The notes under the pieces are model-generated. The model saw only the letters and a program-made list of their open reading frames with translations. It was not told where the DNA came from and made no database searches. Shown here in pieces: positions 22,466 through 33,385 of a DNA stretch of 64,000 bases. The stretch's first letter is position 1; each line of letters starts with the position of its first letter. The stretch spans positions 25,457,930 through 25,521,929 of the forward strand of contig NC_086376.1 of assembly GCF_036588685.1 (NCBI RefSeq), given 5' to 3'. This DNA is from Mytilus trossulus. Lineage: Eukaryota > Mollusca > Bivalvia > Mytilida > Mytilidae. The position numbers and the translations under genes are program-made.

Positions 22466-23706
22466 CGCAATATTTTATGGCAAGCCGTTCTCGTTAAAAC
22501 TATGTTTAAACCATTTTTCGAAAATTTTACTCACTGAGAATTACAACAAAGCGCACTGAGAATTAAAAAAACCTTCAAAACACACACTGAGAATTAAAAA
22601 TTACACACTAAGATTTCATAAAGACGCACTGAGATTACAAAACAAAAAAACACACACTGAGAATTGAAAATTACACACTGAGAATTGAAAATTACACACT
22701 GAGAATTGAAAATTAAACACACTGAGATTTCAAAAAGACACACAGAGAATAAATAAACTGAAAACACACACTGAGAATTTGAAATTACACACTGAGATTT
22801 GTGCGCACTTTTTATGCGCACATATCTAATTAGCATACTGAATCTGAATCTATTACAAGCTAAAAACAACTAGGGGACAGCACTCGTTAGTCCTTCGATT
22901 TGGTTCCAAATTATTTATAAAAAAAAACCTTTAGAAATACAAGAACAAGAAAATACCCTCTTACTCTTATTTGTGACAAAATATAACCAAATGGTGAAAA
23001 ACTTTTATCAAAATTATAAGAAAACAATGGAACAATCTGCCAAAAAACAAAGAATGCAGTGAAATCTTTAATCAAGTGTCTATAATAGCATATAAACGTA
23101 ACAAAAATATAAAAAAAATACCTTGCGAAATCAGGGTAACAGTTGGAAGACTTTTGAAAAGGGACCACCCTTGCTTAAACGGTATTAAGTTAAAAAAAAA
23201 AAAAACAACCCCGATACATTGGTAGTAATGATCTGAATTATAGGCAACAAACTTATGAATATGAGCGATGTTAAGTTTTGAAATTTATTACGAATGTTGG
23301 TTGAAGGAATCGCATTTCATTATAATGACAAGAGTTCTTGAGATCAAGATATTAATCTGTTGAATTATTCATCTCATGAATATTCATTAGTAATTTGCAT
23401 ATTAATCTCAGAGTGTATTTTTGAAATCTCAGTGTGTAATCAGAGACATATGTATGTGTATATATGTCTCTGGTGTAATTAACAATTTTCAGTGTGTGTT
23501 TTTCAATTTATTTTATCTCAGTGTGTCTAATTAAAATATCAGCGTGTAATTTTGAATTCTCAGTAAGTTTGTTTTTTTAAATCTCAGTGTGTAATTTCGA
23601 TTTCTCAGAGTGTTATTTTAGGTTTTTAAATCTCAGTGTGTATTTTGTTTTCGAAAAAAAGGGTTTAAACATTGTTTTGACGAGAACGATTTGCCATAAT
23701 ATTTCG
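22466..23706. mobile_element. Foldback-type element with tandem sub-repeats in its arms
   Basis: The outer ends pair in inverted orientation: cgcaatattttatggcaagc at 22466 with the complement of the segment ending ttgccataatatttcg at 23706. The pairing runs about 60 bp inwards (ttctcgt...gtttaaac...ttttcgaaaa). Each arm then carries many copies of a 20-bp-class motif, acacactgagaattgaaaat on the left (about 22540-22800) and its complement, atctcagtgtgtaatt type, on the right (about 23400-23645). The centre (22800-23400) is non-coding. The architecture is that of foldback elements. No target duplication was evident and no transposase is present. Confidence 0.7.
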
Positions 23707-23747
23707 CTAGACCAACTAGCTTTATCAAGGGTGCATTATGGCACGGT

Positions 23748-23836
23748 TAAATTCCACAATTACTCTAAAGTCCACAACACCGCTAAATTCCACATCGCCG
23801 TTAAAGTCCACAAACTTTCCGCTAAATTCCACAAAA
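23748..23836 (+). repeat. Short degenerate 18-bp repeat
   Basis: aaattccaca and aaagtccaca alternate five times at roughly 18-bp spacing just outside the foldback element. Small and non-coding. Confidence 0.5.
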
Positions 23837-24044
23837 TGACCTGTGCATCTATCCAGGTGAAATCGAATGTAGATGATAAGAAACTTTTGCAGCTCAATGT
23901 ATATGTTGCACTTGAATTAAGCTGCCTTGAAAATAATACATAATTTGGATGAAGTTCAAGATTTTTACAAAATTGATAGTTTAAGTTATCAACGTCCATT
24001 GGCCAATATAACAGAATAAAAAGGACGATGCTGTGTATTAAAAT

Positions 24045-24320
24045 TATTCTTTATCTTTCCTGTATATTTTCTCGTCTTTTTCGTTAAGACCATCAGGTTC
24101 TAAAGTGTGGAGTTGGTGGATCCAAAAGTTTTCTCTTCTCCTTCTCGCCGTGGTGTCCCTCGGTGTTGATTTGGAAAGTAACATTTTCAAAATGATGTTT
24201 CGTTGAACGAAGATGTCTTGTGAGAGGACAGATTTTGTTGGTTTTGTACCATGAACGATGGTTGTTTAGCCGAATTTTAATTTCTCCATTGTTTCTCCCA
24301 CAAAGTGTCTTATGTTAATA
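24045..24320 (-). pseudogene. GIY-YIG-like retroelement C-terminal remnant
   Basis: On the minus strand, conceptual translation in shifting frames gives IRLNNHRSWYKTNKICPLTR, then a second segment RRRRENFWIHQLHTLEPDGL. The order R-NNH...FWIH-L-T-PDGLN fits the end of GIY-YIG nuclease domains attached to Penelope-like reverse transcriptases. Frames shift and an in-frame stop interrupts it, so it is dead. The reverse transcriptase part was not found next to it. Confidence 0.45.
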
Positions 24321-24375
24321 TATAATTGAGTTCTCCGTTTTACAGTGGGAATTTGAATAGATGTTATAATTTTGT

Positions 24376-25272
24376 TTAAGCTGGGGTCACACATTCACGA
24401 TTTTTATTGCCGTCCTTGACAGGACCATTCCCGATAAATAAATTGTCAAAAGTTAGATCAAGATCCTGTGAACCGTTGATGGAAATTCAAACTTTAATCA
24501 AAATTTGTAAAAAAAAAAATAATCACGACAACAATCAGATATTGTCCAGGATGCGTCGATATTCAGCCGCTTCCAAGCGAATTTGTCCCGACAATCCCGT
24601 TCTCAATCCGCTTCTAATCCGATTTGTATCTTTCGCATGGTCAAATTCGACCGAGTCTGTGTGACGACTGCGTCCCGATTTTTCCGAATGTAATCCGACA
24701 GAGATCAGACAGTAACCAGACAGTGAACCGACGCTGACGGCTTTATCGGGTCTCAGTCGTATATTATTCTCTAAGTGTCGGCACTCTGACGTGGGTATCA
24801 TTGTCGAATTTCGTATTTATAACGAGACTGTTCCGGAACGGTTTCGGCAAAGACGGTTCGCAATCGACAAGATCTGAATGCAATCTGGACTATATCGGCA
24901 AAAAACAGTAATGCAAAATTTCCCCAAATCATTCCAGTTCCTCCGGACACCGCCCAGACAACACTGAATATTATTAGGATTTTGATCCTATACATCAGAA
25001 TCTGTCACGATTTAGTCACGGTTGTAATCAGACTAGACAAAATAGGCTCGAATGTTACTGGACGCACCTAACTGTCGGAGTGCTTTGCCGAACTATTCGG
25101 ACTTTTCCCGACCCGTAGAAATCTGTTACGAACTTAAACGACTGCGTTCAGACAATGATAGGACATTCCAAATAATTGAGGATAGTAATCCGACTTTTTC
25201 ACTTTTTGTGTCTTGTCGCCGTTTGATCTCAAACGGGAGCAATAATCAGCAATGTGTGAACCCCACATTATA
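24376..25272. mobile_element. TIR element, 0.9 kb, non-autonomous
   Basis: The left end taagctggggtcacacattc is mirrored by the right end aatgtgtgaaccccacatta. The interior is a diverged, comparatively GC-richer, non-coding sequence with many ccgacaat/gtccga-like words. I recognise gctggggtcacacattc as the end of an abundant mussel element. The target duplication is unclear. Confidence 0.6.
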
Positions 25273-25286
25273 GGTAACGGAGCTGA

Positions 25287-25381
25287 TGAAAGAACTGTTT
25301 GTATTGGCAGCTTTACAACACAAGCAATTCCTTCGACCAATTGCTTGTGTTGTAAAGCTGCCAATACATGCAGTTCTTTCA
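25287..25381. repeat. Near-perfect hairpin, 43-bp arms
   Basis: The left arm (25287-25329, starting tgaaagaactgtttgtattg) pairs with the right arm (25339-25381, ending gcagttctttca) with two mismatches around a 9-nt loop ccttcgacc. It lies directly beside the TIR element. It could be a minimal inverted-repeat element or a precursor-like stem; nothing shows transcription. Confidence 0.85.
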
Positions 25382-25777
25382 TAGACCCCCTTTACAGTAA
25401 AAGAGTTTGGCTGGGAATTATATATAATAAGTCTTCTGCTCTGTATGGATATACTATCTTTGGGACATGGAAGCATCTGCAGTTAATGTAGATTGATGGT
25501 ATACCGCCATCTTGGATTGTACAATCACAGTACAAAATCGGTCTAGTTATTTGCCAAAATCTGCAAATTTAAAGAAAGATTTGTAATTCAATGGTTACAC
25601 TGTTTTTCTATATAAAGAAAACTTGTTAATTAATTCTTTCAAACAAAACATTTTAACAAATATCATTTTTTAGGGTTCTAAAATCATTTTCATCAAATAA
25701 GCCATTTAATGGGGAGTTAACTCTTTTAGTGCAAAATTTATACTGGGCTAATAGGGATTTATTTTATTTTTACTTGT

Positions 25778-25885
25778 AGCAAGAAAACTTAGAAAACAAA
25801 TTCGGTGACAATGTGTTTTCTTTTTATTGTAGCAAGAAAACTTAGAAAACAAATTCGGTGACAATGTGTTTTATTTTTATTTTTT
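25778..25885 (+). repeat. 53-bp tandem duplication
   Basis: agcaagaaaacttagaaaac starts at 25778 and again at 25831; both are followed by aaattcggtgacaatgtgtt. Two copies, almost identical. Confidence 0.9.
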
Positions 25886-26159
25886 TTAAACATATTATGA
25901 AACCTGTCTTCTCACAATTTATTTCAAAATTCTATCTCATAGATTTTTTTTATGCGCCCTTATGTGTTTTTTCATGAACACACTTACCAAATTTTGGCAA
26001 TTTTCAACCTCTCATAGCTTGAAAAATAGCACGGTGACCCATACTTTTTTTATTAAATTTTTGAAAAAAAGCATAGTAAAATCTTCATTTTGGCAAATTA
26101 TAAGAAAATTCTGTCTCAAAAAATATATACTTATGATCTACCTTAAACCTCGTCTATAT

Positions 26160-26645
26160 TTCTTCGGAACATGGCACCGATTACAATTAACTCTCATCTT
26201 ACATCTTACTTTCTTTGGGACTAGGCTGGGTCTACAATTAACCCTCGCCTAACTTTCTTTGGGACTAGGCTGGGTCTACAATTAACCCTCGCCTAACTTT
26301 CTTTGGGACTAGGCTGGGTCTACAATTAACCCTCGCCTAACTTTCTTTGGGACTAGGCTGGGTCTACAATTAACCCTCGCCTAACTTTCTTTGGGACTAG
26401 GCTTGGTCTACAATTAACCCTCGCCTAACGCTCTGTGGGACTAGGCTTGGTCTACAATTAACCCTCGTCTAAATTTCTTTTGGACTAGGCTGGGTCTACA
26501 ATTAACCCTCGCCTAACTTTCTTTGGGACTAGGCTGGGTCTACAATTAACCCTCGTCTAACTTTCTTTGGGACTAGGCTGGGTCTACAATTAACACTAAC
26601 CTGACCTTCTTTGAATACGGGCACGATCTATAACTATCCTCGTCT
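26160..26645 (+). repeat. 44-bp tandem array
   Basis: Unit ctaggctgggtctacaatta plus accctcgcctaactttcttt and ggga, 44 bp. Regular copies start at 26221, 26265, 26309 and so on to 26573. Degenerate units lie at both ends (gaacatggcaccgattacaa at 26167; gcacgatctataactatcct near 26620). A lone related half-unit (tctttgggacatggaagcat) occurs at about 25452. Confidence 0.93.
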
Positions 26646-27425
26646 AAGCTTCTAACATTGCCGATTAGCATGTAACCCGGTATATATAAACAAATAATTC
26701 AAGATACTTTGTGTAATATAGCAGCGACGATTTTTACATCGGATTCCGGTGTATTGCTGTCGCCTAGATTACCATTACGTTATTTTCGTGTTGTGATTGT
26801 AACCTATCTATAAATATGATAAATACGCGGACATTATCGATTGCAAAATAACATTTCTTTCGCTAGTTATAAATTCATTTTTTCAATACTCCTAAAAATA
26901 TTTTTTTAGAAGATAAATAAATAATATGGAAATGTTTTGTCGTTAGAAATATAGTTTTAAGTAAAAAATCTCTCATATATATTATGCACACGTACATGTG
27001 TGTCAACGCATAGGAATTTTTTTCTGAGACAAGTGCCTGTGATCCCATGCACAGTTATCATTCCTTGTTCTCTCTCACTCTCAAGGACTGATAACTCTGC
27101 ATGGGAGATTGTACTTTTTGCGGGAAAATATGAATGCCTACTCAAATCTAATCTTTTAGAAAATCGAATTGTTACAGAAGATTGAAGCCAAATATTTGAT
27201 TATTTCAACTTATACATGTATTATAACTTCGTAACTAATGAAATTTTATAGTATGAAATAAGATATATAAGATAAATGGATTTTTACAATTAGATGCAAT
27301 AAGAGACCGAACTGAAGATTATCACATTCAGATATATATAAAACACTATAAATTATGTTAATTTCAAATTTCAGATATTTGACATTAAAGGAATAATAAC
27401 AGAGTAAGAATACAAAGATATAAAG
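26646..27425. promoter_or_regulatory. Upstream region of the GPCR gene, with a small hairpin
   Basis: A possible 3' splice acceptor, aatttcaaatttcag, ends at 27374, 51 bases before the GPCR start codon, which would place a non-coding exon upstream. An inverted repeat lies at about 27042-27110: gatcccatgcacagttatca against tgataactctgcatgggaga. No TATA box could be assigned with confidence. Confidence 0.4.
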
Positions 27426-29228
27426 ATGTTTGTTCTTTTATATCAGCGAATACCTTTCGGGCTGAACATTGTTTTCGGACCTTTAGTGTCATATTTGGCT
27501 ATTCTGATGAACATAATTGTCTGTTGGACACTTACTTCCAGAAAACTTATATCAACATCGACAGTACTCATGCAGGGATTAGCACTTGCCGATGGTCTCA
27601 CTGCATTTTTTCTTTATGGCATTGAACCTATTTTCGCGCCGTTTTATAGATATGTTACAAGCAAAGTTGTCGATTTACCACCCCCGTACTGTATCATACA
27701 CTACTGGACCACACCAATGGCTGATAATTTTCATTTGACGTCTGTACTGCTAACCACGTGTTTAGGTTTACAGAAAATGATAGCCATTGCGTTTCCAATA
27801 TGGACTCGTTCAAACATGTCTCCAAAGAAATCTGCAATAGTATGCTGCGTATGTTTCCTTTTTTCACTCTCAATACATCTCCCTCGAGCATTATTGGTTC
27901 AGTTCGGTGAAGCACAAAACGATATATGTAAAATGGTAAAGCCAACACAAGAATTAGAAAGTTACGCCCTGACATCTTACCCACTCATATACACTATGTT
28001 GTTGGCATTAGCAGTAGCAGCTATGTTAACTTCTACTGTCTATATAACGTATAAACTATGTAAACGGAAACAACTGAGAGGAAAGAATACATTTTCAAAA
28101 TACGAAAGAAATTCCTGCATACTGATCCTTTGTGTACTTGTGGTGTTTGTAGTGTCAGAATGTCCCCGGCTTTACATCAATGGAACCGTTTCTAATGCAT
28201 ACTGGGGAAGAACAGACAAAACGTCATATATTAGGAAAACAGTTAGGACAGATATAGGGAGAGATGCACACGATTGTTTGGATCGAATGACATCAAGGAT
28301 AACGATGGATTATGAAGCCGGGTGTACTAATCGGAGCAGTTCTAAAAAAGATGAAGAACTAAAAAAAGAACGAGTAGCTGAACTTCTAGAAAATATAATA
28401 GCATTTTCAACAACACACAAACACACAACTCAGTTTGACCCAAACGGGTACATGACTAGACAAGTGTCCATTAAACAGCGATATGACAACATTTTAAATT
28501 CAACGCTTATAAACCCAAGTTTTTACAAAGGTACAAGCCAAGAGCTAATAACCGAAATTGTAGTATCAACGTACTGCTCAATGATCGTTAATGCAGATGA
28601 TCGAACCGAACTTGCAGCTTTCAATAAAAGTTGCAAGAATGAATCTGAATTAAATATGGGCTTGTCAATATTTAAATTTATGAAATATGACATCGATAAA
28701 GTATTTGCAAGCAGAGCCCGCAATTCTGTCGTTCATGGTTATAGTGAACTGATAAATCAAGTTATTGCAAATCTTACTGATACCATGACAATTAAGACCC
28801 TTTCTGAAAATGAAGTCGCCAGAGTTTGGACTCTATGCATGGACACAACTATTATCCATTTTTCAGATTACACCGATTGTTCTATTGGGCTGTATAACTC
28901 ATTACTTGACCATCTACTGTTATTGATATTGGCTTCTTCGCCGTACACCGAACAGATGAATTACATGATTAATACAGTCATAGACTACAAAGATGCCGAT
29001 TTGAAAGATCTAAAACTGTTCATTGAAATTATAAAACTTTTCACTGTGATTGCATGTGCCTCTAATTTTATCATTTACATTGCAATGAGTGCAAAACTCA
29101 GAAATGAAATGCGTTTAATGATTTTGCCGTGTGTTTATTGCAAACAATATAAGTGCATTTCTGAAAATTCATCTGAAAAAGATCAACGAGAACAACATTC
29201 GACAGTCCATGAGTCAATCCCACTATAA
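27426..29228 (+). CDS. Class A GPCR with a ~280-residue third extracellular loop
   Basis: One open frame of 600 codons. The helices fit a rhodopsin-class receptor: TM1 about 15-36 (N at 29 in LAILMNIIV), TM2 48-70 (LALAD, D56), TM3 100-125, TM4 136-158, TM5 183-208, TM6 229-251 and TM7 533-557 (NFIIY in place of NPxxY). The end of TM3 is GLQKMIAIAFP rather than DRY, as in some peptide (FMRFamide or sex-peptide-like) receptors of invertebrates. C89 and C168 could form the usual disulfide. Unusually, about 280 residues (252-530) sit between TM6 and TM7. They carry six cysteines (284, 300, 384, 403, 471, 485) and NxS/T sites (252, 302, 358, 405), so they would be extracellular. The C-tail is short. 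It is probably a peptide receptor; the ligand is unknown. The frame is intact and looks expressed rather than decayed. Confidence 0.85.
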   Translation: MFVLLYQRIPFGLNIVFGPLVSYLAILMNIIVCWTLTSRKLISTSTVLMQGLALADGLTAFFLYGIEPIFAPFYRYVTSKVVDLPPPYCIIHYWTTPMADNFHLTSVLLTTCLGLQKMIAIAFPIWTRSNMSPKKSAIVCCVCFLFSLSIHLPRALLVQFGEAQNDICKMVKPTQELESYALTSYPLIYTMLLALAVAAMLTSTVYITYKLCKRKQLRGKNTFSKYERNSCILILCVLVVFVVSECPRLYINGTVSNAYWGRTDKTSYIRKTVRTDIGRDAHDCLDRMTSRITMDYEAGCTNRSSSKKDEELKKERVAELLENIIAFSTTHKHTTQFDPNGYMTRQVSIKQRYDNILNSTLINPSFYKGTSQELITEIVVSTYCSMIVNADDRTELAAFNKSCKNESELNMGLSIFKFMKYDIDKVFASRARNSVVHGYSELINQVIANLTDTMTIKTLSENEVARVWTLCMDTTIIHFSDYTDCSIGLYNSLLDHLLLLILASSPYTEQMNYMINTVIDYKDADLKDLKLFIEIIKLFTVIACASNFIIYIAMSAKLRNEMRLMILPCVYCKQYKCISENSSEKDQREQHSTVHESIPL

Positions 29229-29829
29229 GTCACTTAAACAAAAGAATATACTAGTTTCTAATGTCGTTACAGTAGCTGTAGACCAATATTCCGTACACTT
29301 ATATTCAACTTTATTATTTTTTTAAAATCACACAAGAGAGAAATTGGAAATTGCTTGCTATTTCACATCCGGCTGTTTTATTTGACATTCGACTTTTTGG
29401 TTGTCTTTATTTGACAAAACGATGTTGTAAAAAATGCTTGTTTGACATTCATTTAGTTTTCATTTTATTATTTGGAAGACAAAAACATACCAATCCGGTC
29501 TTCTTTGACATTTTAATAATTTTTGTGTTTTAAGTTGACCTTTATCTTTTGTAACATGATTTGATTTATACTAATTTGACAATCAAATTCGTTGAAAAAC
29601 CGTAGGCAATGATTTTCTAATCGAATAGTTTCAAGGCTAATAAGCAATAATTGTTCCTTGGCTGACATTTAACTTCCATTCTTTTTTATAATAGAAAGAC
29701 GAATAAACAATATTTATGAATTGTTGGATTTTATCAGTTTCTATGTATGATTAATGTACGTACTATATAAATCTGGATAATAGTCCTTTCCACATTTGGG
29801 TACACTATATTCAATTTCTGATATACTTT
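29229..29829. other. 3' flank of the GPCR gene
   Basis: AT-rich and non-coding. aataaac at about 29704 is a possible but unproven poly(A) signal about 475 bases after the stop. No repeat unit was recognised. Confidence 0.35.
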
Positions 29830-29960
29830 CAGTCGGTATATTGGATTAAATCGGCACAGCTTAGGTGACCCTGATTAACCCGAACGACGAAAGAGTTCGG
29901 GTTAAAGGGTCACACGAGCGTGCAGATTATATCATTGTGAATGTACCGATTTGACTGGTC
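29830..29960. repeat. Imperfect palindrome, MITE-like
   Basis: The core hairpin is at 29865-29913: gtgaccctgattaacccgaa against gttcgggttaaagggtcac, with loop near gacgaaaga. Weaker pairing continues outwards (agtcggtata near 29831 against taccgatttgact near 29956). Confidence 0.65.
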
Positions 29961-30697
29961 AATAACTGTTTTAACACATGACGCCATCAATTTACGTGAA
30001 CGTTTCAGCAATATGCAAACGATGTTCCGCTATCCACGGCTCCTGAATAAAGTTTCTTGTAGAGTAAAGAAAGGGTGACATGAGCCTTTATGAAGTAAGA
30101 GGTTGCCAATGGTAAGTTTTAAATTATTATTTTTTTTTATATTTAAGCTTCTTCCTCAAATTTTGTATTATATGCGATTTAATTGTATTTTTTCTATCGT
30201 TTCTGTTAAATTTATTCGTTGTTTTTTTTCTTGCAATCAGTGATGATTAATACTTTGACATATTGTACTTTCAAATCGTTGTTATGGAGTAAAGATTAAT
30301 TGCTTTTCTTTCCTTAATGATATTGCTTAGAGAAATATTAAACCAGGAAGATTTTAGTACATACATTTAAAATGTTAGATAAACAGAAACAATGACTTGC
30401 TATCCAATCTTTAACCCCCTCACCCTCACCCGATCCCAAATTTAAGTTCGATACCCAAATAAATATGCCAAAAATCGTAATAAAATTTATTGAGTTTAAA
30501 ACTCTTTGAATATTCTTAAGTACATGATTTCTTTCTTGGCAGAAACTACAAAAAAAAATCGTTATTTAATATCTGTTCTGACTTTGAAATACTGGTTTAA
30601 GATTTACACTGTGTACACAAAATAAAATAAATATTTCATGTCCCAGTTAAGGCAGTTTAGATCATAAACCAGGAAGGAGAAACCTTTCTTTTTTATC

Positions 30698-30878
30698 AGG
30701 GGCCTCGTTTGCTAATAAGTATATGTAGTTCTTGTACAGTAATCACTAGACAGTCAACACTGAGGGTTTGAGGCCAAACTCCGCCCGTGCTGGGGTTTTC
30801 GACTTCAGTTTTAATTGATTAGGACTGTCAGTTTTCCTATCAAATGTGTGTGGTTTTCTCCCGGCACTCCGGCACTTC
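30698..30878 (+). mobile_element. Degenerate tRNA-derived SINE copy
   Basis: ggggcctcg, taatcactag, gtttgaggccaaactccgcc and aggactgtcagttttcctat align with the better copy at 42022-42292. The A box is lost and the 3' part is missing where the satellite begins. Confidence 0.6.
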
Positions 30879-30879
30879 T

Positions 30880-33232
30880 TAGAGATGAAATGACCCTATT
30901 AGAGCGCATGTACCCGTTCCGTCGCTCGGTTAATTACCTGTTACCTATTCGTTACCTATTCATTTATAGTACGTTTAGTGTACGTTGCACCTTTTAGAAA
31001 AGGGTTTTAAATTGTCTCCATGTCTCTGGTGGTAACAATGTGTTCTTAGAGATGAAATGACCCTATTAGCGCGCATGTATCCGTTCAAGCGCTCGGTTAA
31101 TACCCTGTTACCTATTCGTTACTTATTCGCTTTTAATACGTTTGTTGTACGTTGCATCTTTTAGAAAAGAATTTTCAATTGTGTTAATATCTCTGGTGGT
31201 AATAATGTGTTCTTATAGATGAAATACCTCTATTAGCGCGTATGTACCCGTTCCAGCGCTCAGATAATACCCTGTTTATTATTCGTTCCTGATTAGCTTT
31301 TAATGCACGAAGTATACGTTGCACCTTGAAAAAAATCGTTTTTTAATTGTGTTCATATCTCTTGTGGTAACAATGTGTTCTTAGAGATGAAATTACTATA
31401 TTAGAACGCATGAACCCGTTCCAGCGCTCAGTTAATACCCTGTTACCTATTCGTTACCTATTCACGTATAATACGTTTGTTGTACGTTGCACCTTTTAGA
31501 AAAGGATTTTAAATTGTCTCGATGTCTCCTGTAGTAACAATTTGGTCTTAGAGATGAAATTACCCTATTAGCGCGCATGTACACGTTCAAGCGCAAGGTT
31601 AATACCCTGTTACCTATTCGTTACCTATCCGTTACCTATTCACTTATAATACGTTTGTTGTACGTTGCACCTTTTAGCAAAGGATTTTTAATTGTCTCCA
31701 TGTCACTTGTGGTAACAATGTGTTCTTAGAGATGAAATGACCCTATTAGCGCGCATGTACCCGTTCCAGCGCTCGGTAAATACACTGTTACCTATTCGTT
31801 ACCTATTCGTTACCTGTTCACTTATATTACGTTTGTTGTACGTTGTACCTTTTAGAAAAGGATTTTAAATTGTCTCCATGCCTCTTGTGGTAAGAATGTG
31901 TTCTTAGAGATGAAATTACCATGTTAGCTCGCATGTACCCGTTCCAGCGCTCGGTAAATACCCTGTTACCTTTTCGTTACCTATTCACTTATAATACGTT
32001 TGTTGTACGTTGCACCTTTAAGAGAAAGATTTTAAATTGTCTCCATGTCTCTTGTGGTAACAACGTGTTCTTAGAGATGAAATTACCCTATAAGTGCGCA
32101 TGTACTCGTTCCAGCGCTCGGTAAATACACTGTTACCTTTTCGTTACCTATTCGTTACCTATTCGTTACCTATTCACTTATAATACGCTTGTTGTACGTT
32201 GCACCTTTAAGAAAAGGATTTTCAATTGTGTCCTTGTTTCTGGTGGTAACAATGTGTTCTTAGAGATAAAATGACCCTATTAGCGCGCATGTACCCGTTC
32301 AAGCGCTCGGTCCATATCCTGTTACCTATTCGTTACTTATTCGCTTTGAATACGTTTGTTGTACGTTGCATCTTTTAGAAAAGAATTTTCAATTTTGTTC
32401 ATATCTCTGGTGGTAATAATATGTTCTTATAGATGAAATACACCTATAAGCGCATATGTACTCGTTCCAGCGCTCGAATAATACCCTGTTACTTATTCGT
32501 TCCATATTTGCTTTTAATGCACGTGATATACGTTGCACCTTGAAATAAATCGTTTTTAAATTGTGTTCATGTCTCTTGTGGTAACAATGTGTTCTAAGGG
32601 ATGAAATGACCCTATTACAGCGCATGTACCCGTTCCAGCGCTCGGTTAATACCCTGTTACCTATTCGTTACCTTTTCGTTGCCTTTTCACTTATAGTACG
32701 TTTGTTGTACGTTGCACCTTTTAGAAAAGGATTTTCAATTGTTTTCATATCTGTGGTGGTAATAATGTGTTCTTTTAAATGAAATACCCCTATTAGCGCG
32801 TATGCTGGTTCCAGCGCTCGGTTAATACCCTGTTACCTATTCGTTACGTATTCACTTATAATACGTTTGTTGTACGTTGCACCTTTTAAAAAAGGTTATT
32901 GAATTGTGTATGTGTCTCTTGTGGTAACAATGTGTTCTTAGAGATGAAATGACCCTATTAGCGCACATGCACCCGTTCCAGCACTCGGTTAATACGCTGT
33001 TTCCTTTTCATTACCTGTTCTTTACCTATTCACATATAATACGATTGTTGTACGTTCCACCTTAAAGAAAAGGATTTTCAATTTTGTCCATGTCTCTTGT
33101 GGTAACAATGTGTTCTCAGAGATGAAATTACTCTATTAGCGCGCATGTACCCGTTCTAGCGCTCGGTAAATAACCTGTTACCTATTCGTTTCCTATTCGT
33201 TACCTATTCACTTATAATTCGTTTGTTAATTA
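30880..33232 (+). repeat. 167-bp satellite, plus-oriented arm (14 monomers)
   Basis: gatgaaat of successive monomers begins at 30884, 31051, 31218, 31386, 31553, 31731, 31909, 32076, 32265, 32432, 32600, 32778, 32943 and 33121. Spacing is 165-168, or 178 or 189 where one or two extra copies of an 11-bp motif (gttacctattc) are present. Other landmarks are ctattagcgcgcatgtaccc, ccagcgctcggttaatac and gtttgttgtacgttgcacct. It is non-coding. Confidence 0.95.
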
Positions 33233-33385
33233 ATAAAATTTCACTGTTGTCTTGTTTTTTTTCTATGTTTGACTAATACCCTGTTACCTTTTGGTTTCAT
33301 TTACTGATTTGTCATTTTTCAGAGTCAATATGATTGGAAATAATGAAGTTTAAATAAAGAAAGATGATCTGGTTTTGTAAGCTAT
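33233..33385. other. Spacer between the inverted satellite arms
   Basis: About 150 bp of AT-rich sequence with only a partial monomer piece (taataccctgttaccttttg). It marks the centre of the giant inverted repeat. Confidence 0.8.

Noticed and set aside
22594-22869. 91-codon frame with repeated IFNSQCV
   Set aside because: Translation of the tandem sub-repeats in the left arm of the foldback element.
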